In this document: one piece after another, positions 45,671-54,973 of the stretch
Numbering within the stretch: the stretch's first letter is position 1
How the letters are laid out: each line of letters starts with the position of its first letter
Assembly: GCA_001730095.1 (NCBI GenBank)
Contig: MDLF01000074.1
Coordinates: 186,001 to 250,000, forward strand
Source: Rhodobacteraceae bacterium (ex Bugula neritina AB1)
GTDB lineage: Bacteria; Pseudomonadota; Alphaproteobacteria; Rhodobacterales; Rhodobacteraceae
Length of the DNA stretch: 64,000 nucleotides
Direction: 5' to 3'
Program-made: the position numbers and the translations under genes
The notes under the pieces: generated by a model
Database searches by the model: none
Told to the model about the DNA's origin: nothing
What the model saw: the letters and a program-made list of their open reading frames with translations, nothing else

Positions 45671-46246
45671 GTGAAAATGGCAAAAACCACGGGCACGGGG
45701 ATCTCCCGGCGTTCTCTTCTGGGTGTATTTGCTGCAACCGCAGTAGTAGCAGCCCCGACCTTCTCCAATGCAGCAGGTTTGCTTCGCGGTGGTGGCGATA
45801 TTCGGCGTATCCGCATGTATTCCGGCCGGACCGGCGAACGCATTGACATGGTGTATTGGATTGACGGCGACTACATCAAAGATGCAGTCAAGGAAATCAA
45901 CCACTTCATGCGTGACTGGCGGTCGGATGAAGTCAAAAGCATCGACCTGCGCACCATCGACATTATGGCTGCGTCGCACAATCTGCTGGACGTGAATGAG
46001 CCTTACTTGCTGCTCTCCGGCTATCGCAGCCCCAAAACCAACGCCATGCTGCGCAACCGCTCTCGCGGCGTCGCAAAGAACTCGCTGCACATGCGCGGCC
46101 AGGCCGCCGACCTTCGTCTTGCGTCCCGCTCTGTATCGCAAATGGCACAAGCAGCCGAGGCTTGCCATGCCGGCGGCGTTGGCAAGTATCATCGCTCGAA
46201 TTTTGTGCATATGGATTGCGGAGTTGTGCGCTCGTGGCGCGGATGA
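45671..46246 (+). CDS. DUF882 (YcbK-like, M15 peptidase fold) protein, Tat-exported
   Basis: A 191-residue protein with a twin-arginine signal (SRRSLLGVFAATAVVAAP). The mature part keeps the zinc-peptidase motifs of the M15 family: SGYRSPKTN, SLHMRGQAADLR (His and Asp) and NFVHMDCG (His). Relatives cleave peptidoglycan peptides. The start is a GTG at 45671, with an ATG at 45677 as the alternative; neither has a strong ribosome site. It pairs divergently with the L,D-transpeptidase. Confidence 0.86.
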   Translation: MKMAKTTGTGISRRSLLGVFAATAVVAAPTFSNAAGLLRGGGDIRRIRMYSGRTGERIDMVYWIDGDYIKDAVKEINHFMRDWRSDEVKSIDLRTIDIMAASHNLLDVNEPYLLLSGYRSPKTNAMLRNRSRGVAKNSLHMRGQAADLRLASRSVSQMAQAAEACHAGGVGKYHRSNFVHMDCGVVRSWRG

Positions 46247-46270
46247 CCCCTCCTTCCTTTGCATAAATGC

Positions 46271-46298
46271 AAGCCTGTACGTTGCGTGCAGGCTTTTT
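46271..46298 (+). terminator. Terminator after the DUF882 gene
   Basis: An 11-bp stem (arms AAGCCTGTACG and CGTGCAGGCTT, one G-U pair) runs straight into a T run, about 25 bp after the stop. Confidence 0.85.
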
Positions 46299-46411
46299 CA
46301 TTTTACGGCACAGCCCCATTTCAACGGTATTGCCCCCTGTCAGGAAATTGGAAACAGGCAGTTTTTCCCGTTGCAGAGGCTGCAAAGCGCGGGTATACCC
46401 CGGCTAACAAC

Positions 46412-46488
<77 letters not shown>

Positions 46489-46516
46489 TTTTCACAATAT
46501 TTCAACAACTTAGCCT

Positions 46517-47395
46517 TTAAGCCATATGTTGTCTCAACGCATCCGCCAGCTTCTCCAAAAGCGCCTTCTGCCGAGGAGACTTGCCAAGGCTGGGTGGCCA
46601 GGTCAGCCAATAGCCGTCAATCGTGGACAGCTCAGGAGCAGGCAAGCAGACCAATTGCCCCGCTCGAAACAAGTTTGCAGCCAAAGCCCGGGACCCTAAA
46701 ACGACCCCCATTCCCATCCGGGCGGCCCTCAGCGCATGGGCCATGGAATCGACGGATACTGGCCCGGCCACAGGTTCATCCTCTCCGGTCGCCCGCGCCC
46801 ATTCCGCCCAGCCCGGCCGTTCGCCACGCAGCTCGATGGCCGGCAACTGGCGCCAATCCTCGGCATGTTCCGGCGCCGCCATTGGCTGCAGCACTTCATC
46901 CGCAATCAAAACACTGCCGCGCCCTGGCCAGCTGCCGCGCCCGTAGCGAATATGCACAGCCCCGTCGGCGGTTTCAAAGTCCAGCCTCTTGGGCACAGTT
47001 TCCGTCACCAGCCGCAGTTCGGGGTGGCTTTGTGAAAATGCTGCAAGGCGTGGGAGCAAAAGCAGTTCCAGATGAGACGGCTGGGCTGCAATCCGCAGTT
47101 CCCGGATGCTTTGCCCAAACAGATTTTCGGTGCCCTGCTCCAACGCGCGCAGGGAATCATGCACCAGTGGCAAGTAGCTTTCCCCATCCACAGTCAGCGA
47201 TACACCGCGGGCTGAACGAATAAACAGCTGGCGCCCCAGCCACGCCTCCAGATTGCGGATCCGCTGGCTGACCGCGGCCTGTGTTGCACCGAATTCCTCT
47301 GCGGCGGCGGTAAAACTGCCGTGGCGGCCAGCGGCCTCGAACACTTTGAGCCAATCGAGCGGCGGCAGCCCCTGTTTGGTGATTTTCTTAGCCAT
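46517..47395 (-). CDS. LysR-family regulator, probable regulator of tmpAB
   Basis: A 292-residue GcvA-like regulator. N-terminal helix-turn-helix (LDWLKVFEAAGRHGSFTAAA, ATQAAVSQRIRNLE) and an effector-binding domain from about residue 95. It is divergent from tmpA across 99 bp, the classic LysR layout, so it probably senses the phosphonate substrate or glycine betaine. No Pho box is visible in the shared intergenic region, so control may depend on substrate rather than phosphate starvation. Confidence 0.86.
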   Translation of the reverse strand: MAKKITKQGLPPLDWLKVFEAAGRHGSFTAAAEEFGATQAAVSQRIRNLEAWLGRQLFIRSARGVSLTVDGESYLPLVHDSLRALEQGTENLFGQSIRELRIAAQPSHLELLLLPRLAAFSQSHPELRLVTETVPKRLDFETADGAVHIRYGRGSWPGRGSVLIADEVLQPMAAPEHAEDWRQLPAIELRGERPGWAEWARATGEDEPVAGPVSVDSMAHALRAARMGMGVVLGSRALAANLFRAGQLVCLPAPELSTIDGYWLTWPPSLGKSPRQKALLEKLADALRQHMA

Positions 47396-47407
47396 TAGAA
47401 AACCTAA

Positions 47408-48628
<1,221 letters not shown>

Positions 48629-48631
48629 ATC

Positions 48632-49228
48632 ATGAGCAAGCCGGACTTCAGCAAGCTGACCCAAGACAATATTGTCGCCTTCATCGGTGACATCTTTGAC
48701 CGGCGCGGTGACGAAGAATACCTGGGCGAACCGGTCACCATGACCGAGCACATGCTGCAGGGCGCCACCATTGCCGAACAGAACAACCAGCCGGAAGAGA
48801 TCATCGTTGGGGCGCTTCTCCACGATATCGGCCATTTCACCAGCGAGTTCGGCACATTCAGCATGGACGACACTCAGGATCGCTTTCACGAGGAAGCCGG
48901 CGCCGAGGTTCTGGAGCAGTTCTTCCCGTCGGTCATCACCGACTGCGTGCGGTATCACGTGGCGGCCAAACGCTATCTCTGCGCCACCAAACCGGAATAT
49001 TTTGACCGTTTATCAGAGGCTTCCATCCACTCTCTGAACCTGCAGGGCGGTCCGATGACTGCCGAAGAGGTCGCAGAGATGGAAAAGAACCCGAACCTCA
49101 GGCAAATCATCGCAGTGCGCTATCTGGATGAAGCCGGCAAGCGCGCGGACATGGAGACGCCGAACTATTGGCACTTTGCGCCGATGGTGCAGCGGATGGT
49201 GGACAAGCATATGGCCGCCACGGCATGA
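48632..49228 (+). CDS. tmpB: HD-domain diiron oxygenase TmpB (PhnZ-like), C-P bond cleaving
   Basis: A 198-residue mixed-valent diiron oxygenase. Metal ligands expected from PhnZ are all present: His40, His64-Asp65 (ALLHDIGHF), His86 (RFHEEAG), His109 (RYHVAAKRYL) and Asp166 (VRYLDEAGKR). Lys113 is in the phosphonate-binding position. Tyr30 and Glu33 (EEYLGEPV) match the Tyr/Glu pair that covers iron in PhnZ. It should cleave the TmpA product to glycine betaine and phosphate. General annotation would call it only an HD-domain phosphohydrolase. Confidence 0.86.
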   Translation: MSKPDFSKLTQDNIVAFIGDIFDRRGDEEYLGEPVTMTEHMLQGATIAEQNNQPEEIIVGALLHDIGHFTSEFGTFSMDDTQDRFHEEAGAEVLEQFFPSVITDCVRYHVAAKRYLCATKPEYFDRLSEASIHSLNLQGGPMTAEEVAEMEKNPNLRQIIAVRYLDEAGKRADMETPNYWHFAPMVQRMVDKHMAATA

Positions 49229-49335
49229 ATGCATCCGCGTATATCCTTGAGCCCAGTTTCAAGCGCGCGCTGCCCTGGCAGGACGTGCCTCTGACCCGCG
49301 CGACTGAGGAAAGTGTCAAAACTATCCGCAGGTAA
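49225..49335 (+). CDS. Short 36-codon ORF overlapping the tmpB stop
   Basis: An ATG at 49225 overlaps the tmpB stop (ATGA), the usual sign of coupled translation. The 36-residue product (beginning MNASAYILEPSFKRALPW) reads like the start of a longer protein and stops abruptly at TAA. It may be the remnant of a third gene of the operon. No family is assigned. Confidence 0.35.
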   Translation: MNASAYILEPSFKRALPWQDVPLTRATEESVKTIRR

Positions 49336-49468
49336 ACAAGTCTGTTGTTATCCTGGCTGTGTTGCGCTGGATGATCTGAAGCCCAAGAAGGTTGTGGCCT
49401 TCTGGTGCGACGCGCAAAAGAGATTGGAAATCAAAACGGCGCCCTACATGGCGCCGTTTTTTGGTTAA
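49313..49468 (+). CDS. Short Cys-containing 51-codon ORF before the terminator
   Basis: A GTG at 49313 with GAGG upstream opens a 51-codon frame ending at TAA 49466. It has a CCYPGC cluster and a later WCDAQKRL. The last codons run through the terminator hairpin, which argues against it, while the ribosome site and the Lys/Val-rich middle argue for it. It overlaps the preceding ORF by 23 bp in another frame. Low confidence. Confidence 0.25.
   Translation: MSKLSAGKQVCCYPGCVALDDLKPKKVVAFWCDAQKRLEIKTAPYMAPFFG
49433..49462. terminator. Bidirectional terminator between tmpB and sufS
   Basis: Arms AAAACGGCGCC and GGCGCCGTTTT with loop CTACAT, followed by TT. The A run on one side and the T run on the other let it serve both the tmpAB transcript and the suf operon, which ends at 49482. 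Confidence 0.88.
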
Positions 49469-49481
49469 TCATCAGCCAAGT

Positions 49482-50702
49482 TCAGGCAAACAATTCATGC
49501 GCCAGTTCCAGCGCGTCGATCAGCGTGTCGACCTCATCCTTGGTATTGTAAAGGCCAAAGGATGCGCGGCAGGTGGCAGAGACGCCAAGATGATCCATCA
49601 ACGGCCCCGCACAGTGGTGGCCTGCACGCACCGCCACACCCTTTTTGTCGAGGATGGTGGAGATGTCATGAGCATGTGCTGCACCATCCATGGTAAAGCT
49701 GAAAATCGCAGCCTTTCCAGGCGCCTGACCCTGCACGTTAATCCAGTTTAGACCTGTCAGCCGCGCCAGAGCATAGTCGCGCAAAGCCTCCTCGTGCTTG
49801 GCAATGTTGTCCATGCCAAGCGCCATCATATACTCCAGCGCCACACCCAAACCGATGGTCTGCACGATGCCTGGTGTACCGGCCTCGAACTTCATCGGCG
49901 GATCGTTGTAAATGACCTCCGCCTTGGAGACCTCCTTGATCATGTCGCCACCGCCAATGAAGGGGCGCATCTCAGCCATGCGTTCCGGCTTGATGTAAAT
50001 CGCACCGGATCCGGAGGGACCATACAGTTTGTGACCGGTGATCGCATAGAAATCGCAGCCGATGTCCTGCACATCGACTGGCATATGCACGGCGCCTTGT
50101 GACCCGTCCACCATTACCGGCACACCCTTGGCGTGGGCGCCCTGGGTGATCGCCTTGACGTCGACAACAGTGCCCAGAACGTTGGAACACTGGGTGACCG
50201 AAACCAGCTTGGTCTTGGGGGTGATCGCGTCGATCACTTTCTGCGGATCAAGGCTGCCGTCATCAGCCACATCGACCCATTTCAGCACCACCCCCTGGCG
50301 TTCGCGCAGGAAGTGCCAGGGCACGATATTGGCGTGATGCTCCATCACCGACAGAACAATTTCATCGCCCGCTTCAAACCGGGGCATGGCCCAGCCGTAG
50401 GCGACCAGATTGATGCCTTCGGTGGTGCCGGAGTTCAGAACGATTGTGTTCTCGTCACCTGCATTCAGAAATTGTGCAACGATCCCGCGAACTGCTTCGT
50501 ACTTCTCAGTTGCAAGGTTAGAAAGAAAGTGTAAACCACGGTGAACGTTAGAGTATTCCTCAGCATAGGCCTTGGTCACAGCGTCGATCACAACCTGCGG
50601 CTTTTGCGCCGACGCACCGTTGTCCAGATAGGTCAGCGGCTTGCCATTCACCTCACGCGAGAGGATCGGAAAGTCAGCGCGGATTTTTTCCAGGTCATAC
50701 AT
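49482..50702 (-). CDS. sufS: Cysteine desulfurase SufS
   Basis: A 406-residue PLP enzyme that removes sulfur from cysteine for Fe-S assembly. PLP Lys is in YAITGHKLYGPSGSG and the active-site Cys in VRAGHHCAGPLMDHL, the RxGHHCA form of group II enzymes. The start at 50702 overlaps the preceding gene stop by 8 bp. It is the last gene of the suf operon; no sufE or sufU is in the window. Confidence 0.94.
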   Translation of the reverse strand: MYDLEKIRADFPILSREVNGKPLTYLDNGASAQKPQVVIDAVTKAYAEEYSNVHRGLHFLSNLATEKYEAVRGIVAQFLNAGDENTIVLNSGTTEGINLVAYGWAMPRFEAGDEIVLSVMEHHANIVPWHFLRERQGVVLKWVDVADDGSLDPQKVIDAITPKTKLVSVTQCSNVLGTVVDVKAITQGAHAKGVPVMVDGSQGAVHMPVDVQDIGCDFYAITGHKLYGPSGSGAIYIKPERMAEMRPFIGGGDMIKEVSKAEVIYNDPPMKFEAGTPGIVQTIGLGVALEYMMALGMDNIAKHEEALRDYALARLTGLNWINVQGQAPGKAAIFSFTMDGAAHAHDISTILDKKGVAVRAGHHCAGPLMDHLGVSATCRASFGLYNTKDEVDTLIDALELAHELFA

Positions 50703-51279
50703 TGTCAGGAAGTCCCAGATTGGCTGGGCCAATCAGACCCACAATGAAAAGAAGGGCAAAAACCAGGATCAGGCTCGCCATCAGAACCACACCCAACGAC
50801 CGCCATACAGAGCTGAACCTGTGCGCTGCATTGACGAAATGCAAGAGGATGAAGAACACAATGATATTGGCCGCAATATTCAAGAGCGCAGCAAGGGTGG
50901 GCATCACCAAAAACGCCAGCACAATGGCACCATTCAAGGCAGCTTGCAGCAATTGCAACCAAGTGACCAACGCCAGCATAGACGGCAAACTTCCCTGCCC
51001 GCCCAGCCAGCGCCCGGATGTGGACAGCATGGCAATGAAGCAAAGCTGCAGAACCAGAACAATGGCAAAATAGGCTCCTGGCGCAAACCGCGGCAAAAGA
51101 ACCTCTGGCGGCAGCGGGAACAGGATTTTCTGTGCAGTGTAAACACATGTGTTCAGAACCACAGACAGCAGGAAACCCGTCCACAACGCTTCCCGCGGCC
51201 ACTGCTGCGCCAGAATATGTTGCGCAGCATCCCGCGGCGACTTGAGCGTCAGCAGGGCAAAGGCAGCAAGCGCGTTCAT
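50695..51279 (-). CDS. YIP1-family membrane protein, second of two in the suf operon
   Basis: A 194-residue inner-membrane protein with about five hydrophobic helices (GFLLSVVLNTCVYT, GAYFAIVLVLQLCFIAMLS, ALNGAIVLAFLVMP, NIAANIIVFFILLHFV, VVLMASLILVFALLFIVGLI). The ATG at 51279 overlaps the stop of the preceding gene by 4 bp. It occupies a conserved place in Rhodobacteraceae suf operons, but its link to Fe-S assembly is unknown. Confidence 0.8.
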   Translation of the reverse strand: MNALAAFALLTLKSPRDAAQHILAQQWPREALWTGFLLSVVLNTCVYTAQKILFPLPPEVLLPRFAPGAYFAIVLVLQLCFIAMLSTSGRWLGGQGSLPSMLALVTWLQLLQAALNGAIVLAFLVMPTLAALLNIAANIIVFFILLHFVNAAHRFSSVWRSLGVVLMASLILVFALLFIVGLIGPANLGLPDNV

Positions 51280-51761
51280 GATCTGGCCCAGTATCCTTGG
51301 ATCATGCCAGACACCCAGAACCAGACGAACACCGCGCACCAAAGCACGCCTACAAGGTTCAGCGCCGAACCCGGCCCGATGAAGCCGGCCACCAGACCGT
51401 TCAGCAGCATCAGCGGGCTGGAAGCCAGAAATGCCCAGAACAGCGCCAGACGCGCACAGTAAGCATCCGCTTTGCCGCCTGCAGCACGGGCAACCCAATG
51501 CGCCAGCAGCGCAAGCACATAAAGCAGCAGCGGCGCAATGAAAACCAATGCCAGCAAGGAGCCGCCCAGCAGTATATTCAGCTCTTGCCCCGTCAAATAC
51601 GCCTCGCGCGCCAATTTGGGCATCTGGGCAATAAACGTCAGAACACAGCCGCTGATCAGGAAAATCAGCAACCGATCCTCACGGGCGCCCATGTTCAGAA
51701 GCCGCGCAAAAACCTTGCGCGGCCCCATATAGGTCGCCGGGATATCCGTGGTGACAGACAT
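51276..51761 (-). CDS. YIP1-like membrane protein, first of two in the suf operon
   Basis: A 161-residue inner-membrane protein with four hydrophobic helices (LLIFLISGCVLTFIAQ, ILLGGSLLALVFIAPLLLYVL, ARLALFWAFLASSPLMLLNG, ALNLVGVLWCAVFVWFWVSG). Similar in size and layout to its neighbour. Its ATG shares a base with the sufD stop (TGATG), so both are translated with the Suf proteins. Role unknown. Confidence 0.78.
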   Translation of the reverse strand: MSVTTDIPATYMGPRKVFARLLNMGAREDRLLIFLISGCVLTFIAQMPKLAREAYLTGQELNILLGGSLLALVFIAPLLLYVLALLAHWVARAAGGKADAYCARLALFWAFLASSPLMLLNGLVAGFIGPGSALNLVGVLWCAVFVWFWVSGMIQGYWARS

Positions 51762-53041
51762 CAGTGGCGCCGGGCCAGCCAGCCTTCGAGACGGTCGATG
51801 ATGGCCGCTGCAACATCGTCGTCTTCGACTTCCTCAACGGCCTCAGCCAGGAAGGCCAGCGTCATCAGATCGATCGCCTCTGCCTTGGGCACCCCGCGCG
51901 AGCGCAGATAGAACAGGCCTTCCTCATCGATCGCACCCGATGTGGAACCATGCGAACAGGCGACGTCATCGGCATAGATTTCCAGCTCTGGCTTGGCCAG
52001 GAACTGGCTGTCATCGTCCAGCAGCAGCGACTGGGAAATCTGATATCCGTCAGTCTTTTGCGCGCCTTCCTTCACCAGGATCTTGCCCTGAAAGACACCG
52101 GTTGCCCCATTGCGCAGAACCTTTTTGAAAACCTGACGGCTTTCGCAGTTCACAGCGTCATGGGTGACGAACACGGTGTCGTCATGGTGGAAATCGCCGT
52201 CACCAACGCATGCGCCCGCGATATGCGCAACCGCGTCGTCGCCGGTCAGTTCGATCACGGCCTCGTCGCGGGTCAGCACGCCGTTCACTGTCAACGTGAA
52301 GGACTTGAAGACGGACTCGGTGCCGAGACGGGCGAACAGATGCGTTGCCGCGCGGCGCTCATGGTCGCGGCCCTGCGCGCGCACCAGATGCAGAGCACCG
52401 CCGTCAGCCACGTCGATCTCCATGCATTTGTTGAAGCGCGCCGCTGCCGGACCGTTTTCCAGGATCGTTGCAGAGGCGCCGCTGTCGACCTTCACCACAT
52501 GGTGCAGGATCGCATCCGATGCGTCTTTCGCGTGACGGTAGATCAAGTTCACCGGCTTGGATGGCGTTCCGGTCACATGGATCACCACACCATCGGTGGC
52601 AAAGGCGGTATTCAACGCTGCCAGCGGGCGCTGAACAGGCGTCTGCCCGCGCGCTTCAAGAACACCGTACAAGTCTTTGGCCCAATGGATGTCTTTCTCG
52701 CAGATATCCGCGATACGCTCGATGGAAATCCCGTCCAGCGACAGATCATCGGAAGCTTCGGCGTCAAAAACACCATCCACAAAGACCACTTTCAGCCGGT
52801 CAAACCCGTCGAAGATCGGGGATTCACCGGTTTCAAACACAGCGGCCTTGGGCGGCTCTGCTGCGGTCAGCGTGTCAGGACGGGTGTACTTCCAGTACTC
52901 ATCCCGGCGGCTGGGCAGCCCCATGGTCTGGACCCGCGACAACGCCGCCTGGCGCGCCGCCTTGAGGCAACCACCGTCAGGCAACGCCATACCGGCCAGC
53001 CGCGCCTCGGTTGCGGTTTGCTTTGCTTCAGCCAGTGCCAT
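51761..53041 (-). CDS. sufD: Fe-S assembly scaffold subunit SufD
   Basis: A 426-residue SufB/SufD-family protein that forms the SufBC2D scaffold. It has the beta-helix core and the C-terminal ELEIYADDVACSHGSTSGAIDEEGLFYLRSRGV motif region (His in CSHGSTSG). It overlaps sufC by one base (TAATG) upstream and a YIP1-like gene downstream. Confidence 0.93.
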   Translation of the reverse strand: MALAEAKQTATEARLAGMALPDGGCLKAARQAALSRVQTMGLPSRRDEYWKYTRPDTLTAAEPPKAAVFETGESPIFDGFDRLKVVFVDGVFDAEASDDLSLDGISIERIADICEKDIHWAKDLYGVLEARGQTPVQRPLAALNTAFATDGVVIHVTGTPSKPVNLIYRHAKDASDAILHHVVKVDSGASATILENGPAAARFNKCMEIDVADGGALHLVRAQGRDHERRAATHLFARLGTESVFKSFTLTVNGVLTRDEAVIELTGDDAVAHIAGACVGDGDFHHDDTVFVTHDAVNCESRQVFKKVLRNGATGVFQGKILVKEGAQKTDGYQISQSLLLDDDSQFLAKPELEIYADDVACSHGSTSGAIDEEGLFYLRSRGVPKAEAIDLMTLAFLAEAVEEVEDDDVAAAIIDRLEGWLARRH

Positions 53042-53799
53042 TACGCGTCCACCTCGGCCAGGATGCCGGCGTAGCCGTTGTTTTCCACTTCCAGCGCCAG
53101 CTCAGGGCCGCCAGTTTTGACAATGCGGCCGCCCGCCAGAATATGCACCACGTCCGGTTTGATGTGATCCAGCAGGCGCTGGTAATGGGTGATCACCAAG
53201 AAGCCACGATTTTCATCGCGCAGGGCATTCACACCTTCGGCCACCAGTTTCATCGCATCCACGTCAAGACCAGAGTCGGTCTCGTCCAGAATGCACAGCT
53301 TCGGCTCCAGCATCGCCATCTGCAGGATCTCGTTGCGCTTTTTCTCACCGCCAGAGAAGCCCACGTTGACCGGGCGCTTCAGCATATCGGCGTCGATCTT
53401 CAGCGTTTTTGCCTTGGCGCGCACTTCTTTCAGGAAGTCAGAGGCTGACAGTTCCTCTTCGCCGCGAGCCTTGCGCTGTGCGTTCACAGCCGTGCGCAGG
53501 AAGGTCATGTTGCCAACGCCGGGGATTTCCACCGGGTACTGGAATGCCAGGAACATGCCCGCCGCGGCGCGCTCTTCCGGCTCCAGCTCCAGAATATCTT
53601 CGCCATTCAGAGAGGCCGAGCCTTCGGTGACCTCATACCCGTCACGGCCTGACAGCACATAAGACAGGGTCGACTTGCCCGAGCCGTTCGGCCCCATGAT
53701 GGCGTGCACCTTGCCAGCCTCGACCTTCAGGTCCAGACCTTTCAGGATCTGCTTTTCTTCATCTTCAAGTTTAACTTTCAGGTTCTTGATTTCGAGCAT
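53041..53799 (-). CDS. sufC: Fe-S assembly ATPase SufC
   Basis: A 252-residue ABC-type ATPase of the SufBCD complex. Walker A GPNGSGKSTL, signature FSGGEKKRNEILQ, Walker B LCILDETDSGLDVDA and H-loop VITHYQRLL. The SGGEKKRNE signature is specific to SufC. GAGGAAAAA precedes the ATG. Confidence 0.96.
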   Translation of the reverse strand: MLEIKNLKVKLEDEEKQILKGLDLKVEAGKVHAIMGPNGSGKSTLSYVLSGRDGYEVTEGSASLNGEDILELEPEERAAAGMFLAFQYPVEIPGVGNMTFLRTAVNAQRKARGEEELSASDFLKEVRAKAKTLKIDADMLKRPVNVGFSGGEKKRNEILQMAMLEPKLCILDETDSGLDVDAMKLVAEGVNALRDENRGFLVITHYQRLLDHIKPDVVHILAGGRIVKTGGPELALEVENNGYAGILAEVDA

Positions 53800-53850
53800 T
53801 TTTTCCTCGTCTCATATGTCGTGCAGACCTGCGGCCCGCGATATTCCCAT

Positions 53851-53865
53851 GGCCCCTGCGGGGCC
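53851..53865 (-). repeat. Small hairpin between the YbjQ gene and sufC
   Basis: GGCCCC-TGC-GGGGCC between the two genes. Without a T run on the minus strand, it is more likely an mRNA processing or stability element than a terminator. Confidence 0.5.
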
Positions 53866-53874
53866 GTTTCATTT

Positions 53875-54189
53875 CTATCCCAGCACCACAGCGGTGCCGC
53901 TGGCCGAGACCATCAGCATGGACTGCCCGACCACTTCGTAATCCAGATCAACACCGACGACGGCATTTGCGCCCTTGTCCCGGGCGCGGTCTTCCAGCTC
54001 TGCCAGCGCGGTTTCGCGCGCGTCCTGCAGCTTGCTTTCATAGGCGCCAGAGCGACCGCCGACGATGTCAGTGATCGAGGCAAAGACATCGCGCACCACA
54101 TTGGCGCCCATGATCGCCTCACCCACCACGATGCCCTTGTATTCGGCAATCTGGTAGCCTTCGACATTTGGTGTGGTTGTGACGATCAT
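53875..54189 (-). CDS. YbjQ/UPF0145-family protein
   Basis: A 104-residue protein with the UPF0145 pattern ([40 protein letters not shown]). The family forms ring-shaped pentamers sometimes called heavy-metal-binding, but its function is unproven. It sits inside the suf operon between a membrane protein and sufC, so a metal-related role there is possible. Confidence 0.88.
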   Translation of the reverse strand: MIVTTTPNVEGYQIAEYKGIVVGEAIMGANVVRDVFASITDIVGGRSGAYESKLQDARETALAELEDRARDKGANAVVGVDLDYEVVGQSMLMVSASGTAVVLG

Positions 54190-54313
54190 CGTTCAGCCTC
54201 TCTGGTATTGAGGACTGCAACGTCAGTCGCATGGACTTGGCGCACAGCTGCAGTGGCGCCGCAGCCTCTTTCCGATTTCCTTAGTCCCGCCTCGAATGCA
54301 GTAAAGCGAGATA

Positions 54314-54856
54314 TCAGTTTCGATAAACGACCCGCGGTTTGGCCGTCGCACTTGGCTCCGGCTCTCCAATTTGGAAAGTGAAGCCAAACACGTACAGCGA
54401 GTTCGGAGGCGCAAGCTTCTGTTGCTGCACCACCCAATCCTTTGAAAACAGCGTCTCCATTGGCACGGGCACCCAATGCGCAAGGTTGTGCATGCAAAAT
54501 GCCATCACCGTGACGCCGATGGCCTGCGCTGCCTTGAACTCGGCTGCGTCGAACTTGAAAAACTGCGTTACGGCCCAGCAACTCGCCAAGGCCAGCACCA
54601 GATCGGTTCCGAGACCGAAAAGCGCCTGTCCTTCGGGAACGCCCACAAGGTGGAACCGGATATATCTTGCCAGAAGAACAGACAGCAGTCCGGAGGCAAC
54701 GGCCAGAAGCAGTCGGATTGGATACCCAGAATTCTCCACCGTTCGCGCCAGTCGCCCGGGACGTGCCGGTTTCAGACCTTGCTGGCGCTGGTGCTCCGAC
54801 GAGATCCGGCAAAGCCGTTCCTGAAAATTCTGGTCCAAGCGCTGCCTCACGCACAA
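54314..54856 (-). CDS. Hypothetical membrane protein within the suf operon
   Basis: About 180 residues. After a basic N-terminus (about 45 residues) come three hydrophobic stretches (RLLLAVASGLLSVLLARYI, TDLVLALASCWAVTQFF, AIGVTVMAFCMHNLAHWVPV) and a soluble tail. The MHNLAHW segment is distinctive. The start is unclear: TTG at 54856 or GTG at 54850, neither with a good ribosome site. Function unknown; it lies between sufB and ybjQ. Confidence 0.6.
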   Translation of the reverse strand: MCVRQRLDQNFQERLCRISSEHQRQQGLKPARPGRLARTVENSGYPIRLLLAVASGLLSVLLARYIRFHLVGVPEGQALFGLGTDLVLALASCWAVTQFFKFDAAEFKAAQAIGVTVMAFCMHNLAHWVPVPMETLFSKDWVVQQQKLAPPNSLYVFGFTFQIGEPEPSATAKPRVVYRN

Positions 54857-54973
54857 TCAAAGCTACACGATGGGAGTGAATTAATCCCCTAAAAGGAGAA
54901 TGGCAAAGTGCGGGAATCCTGCCCTTGCGCTGCCTCCTTGCTCGTGCTGGTTTCTGCTGTCCGGCGCGGTCCA

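Noticed and set aside
51764-53074. A 436-codon plus-strand open frame
   Set aside because: Antisense to sufD; no motif or ribosome site.
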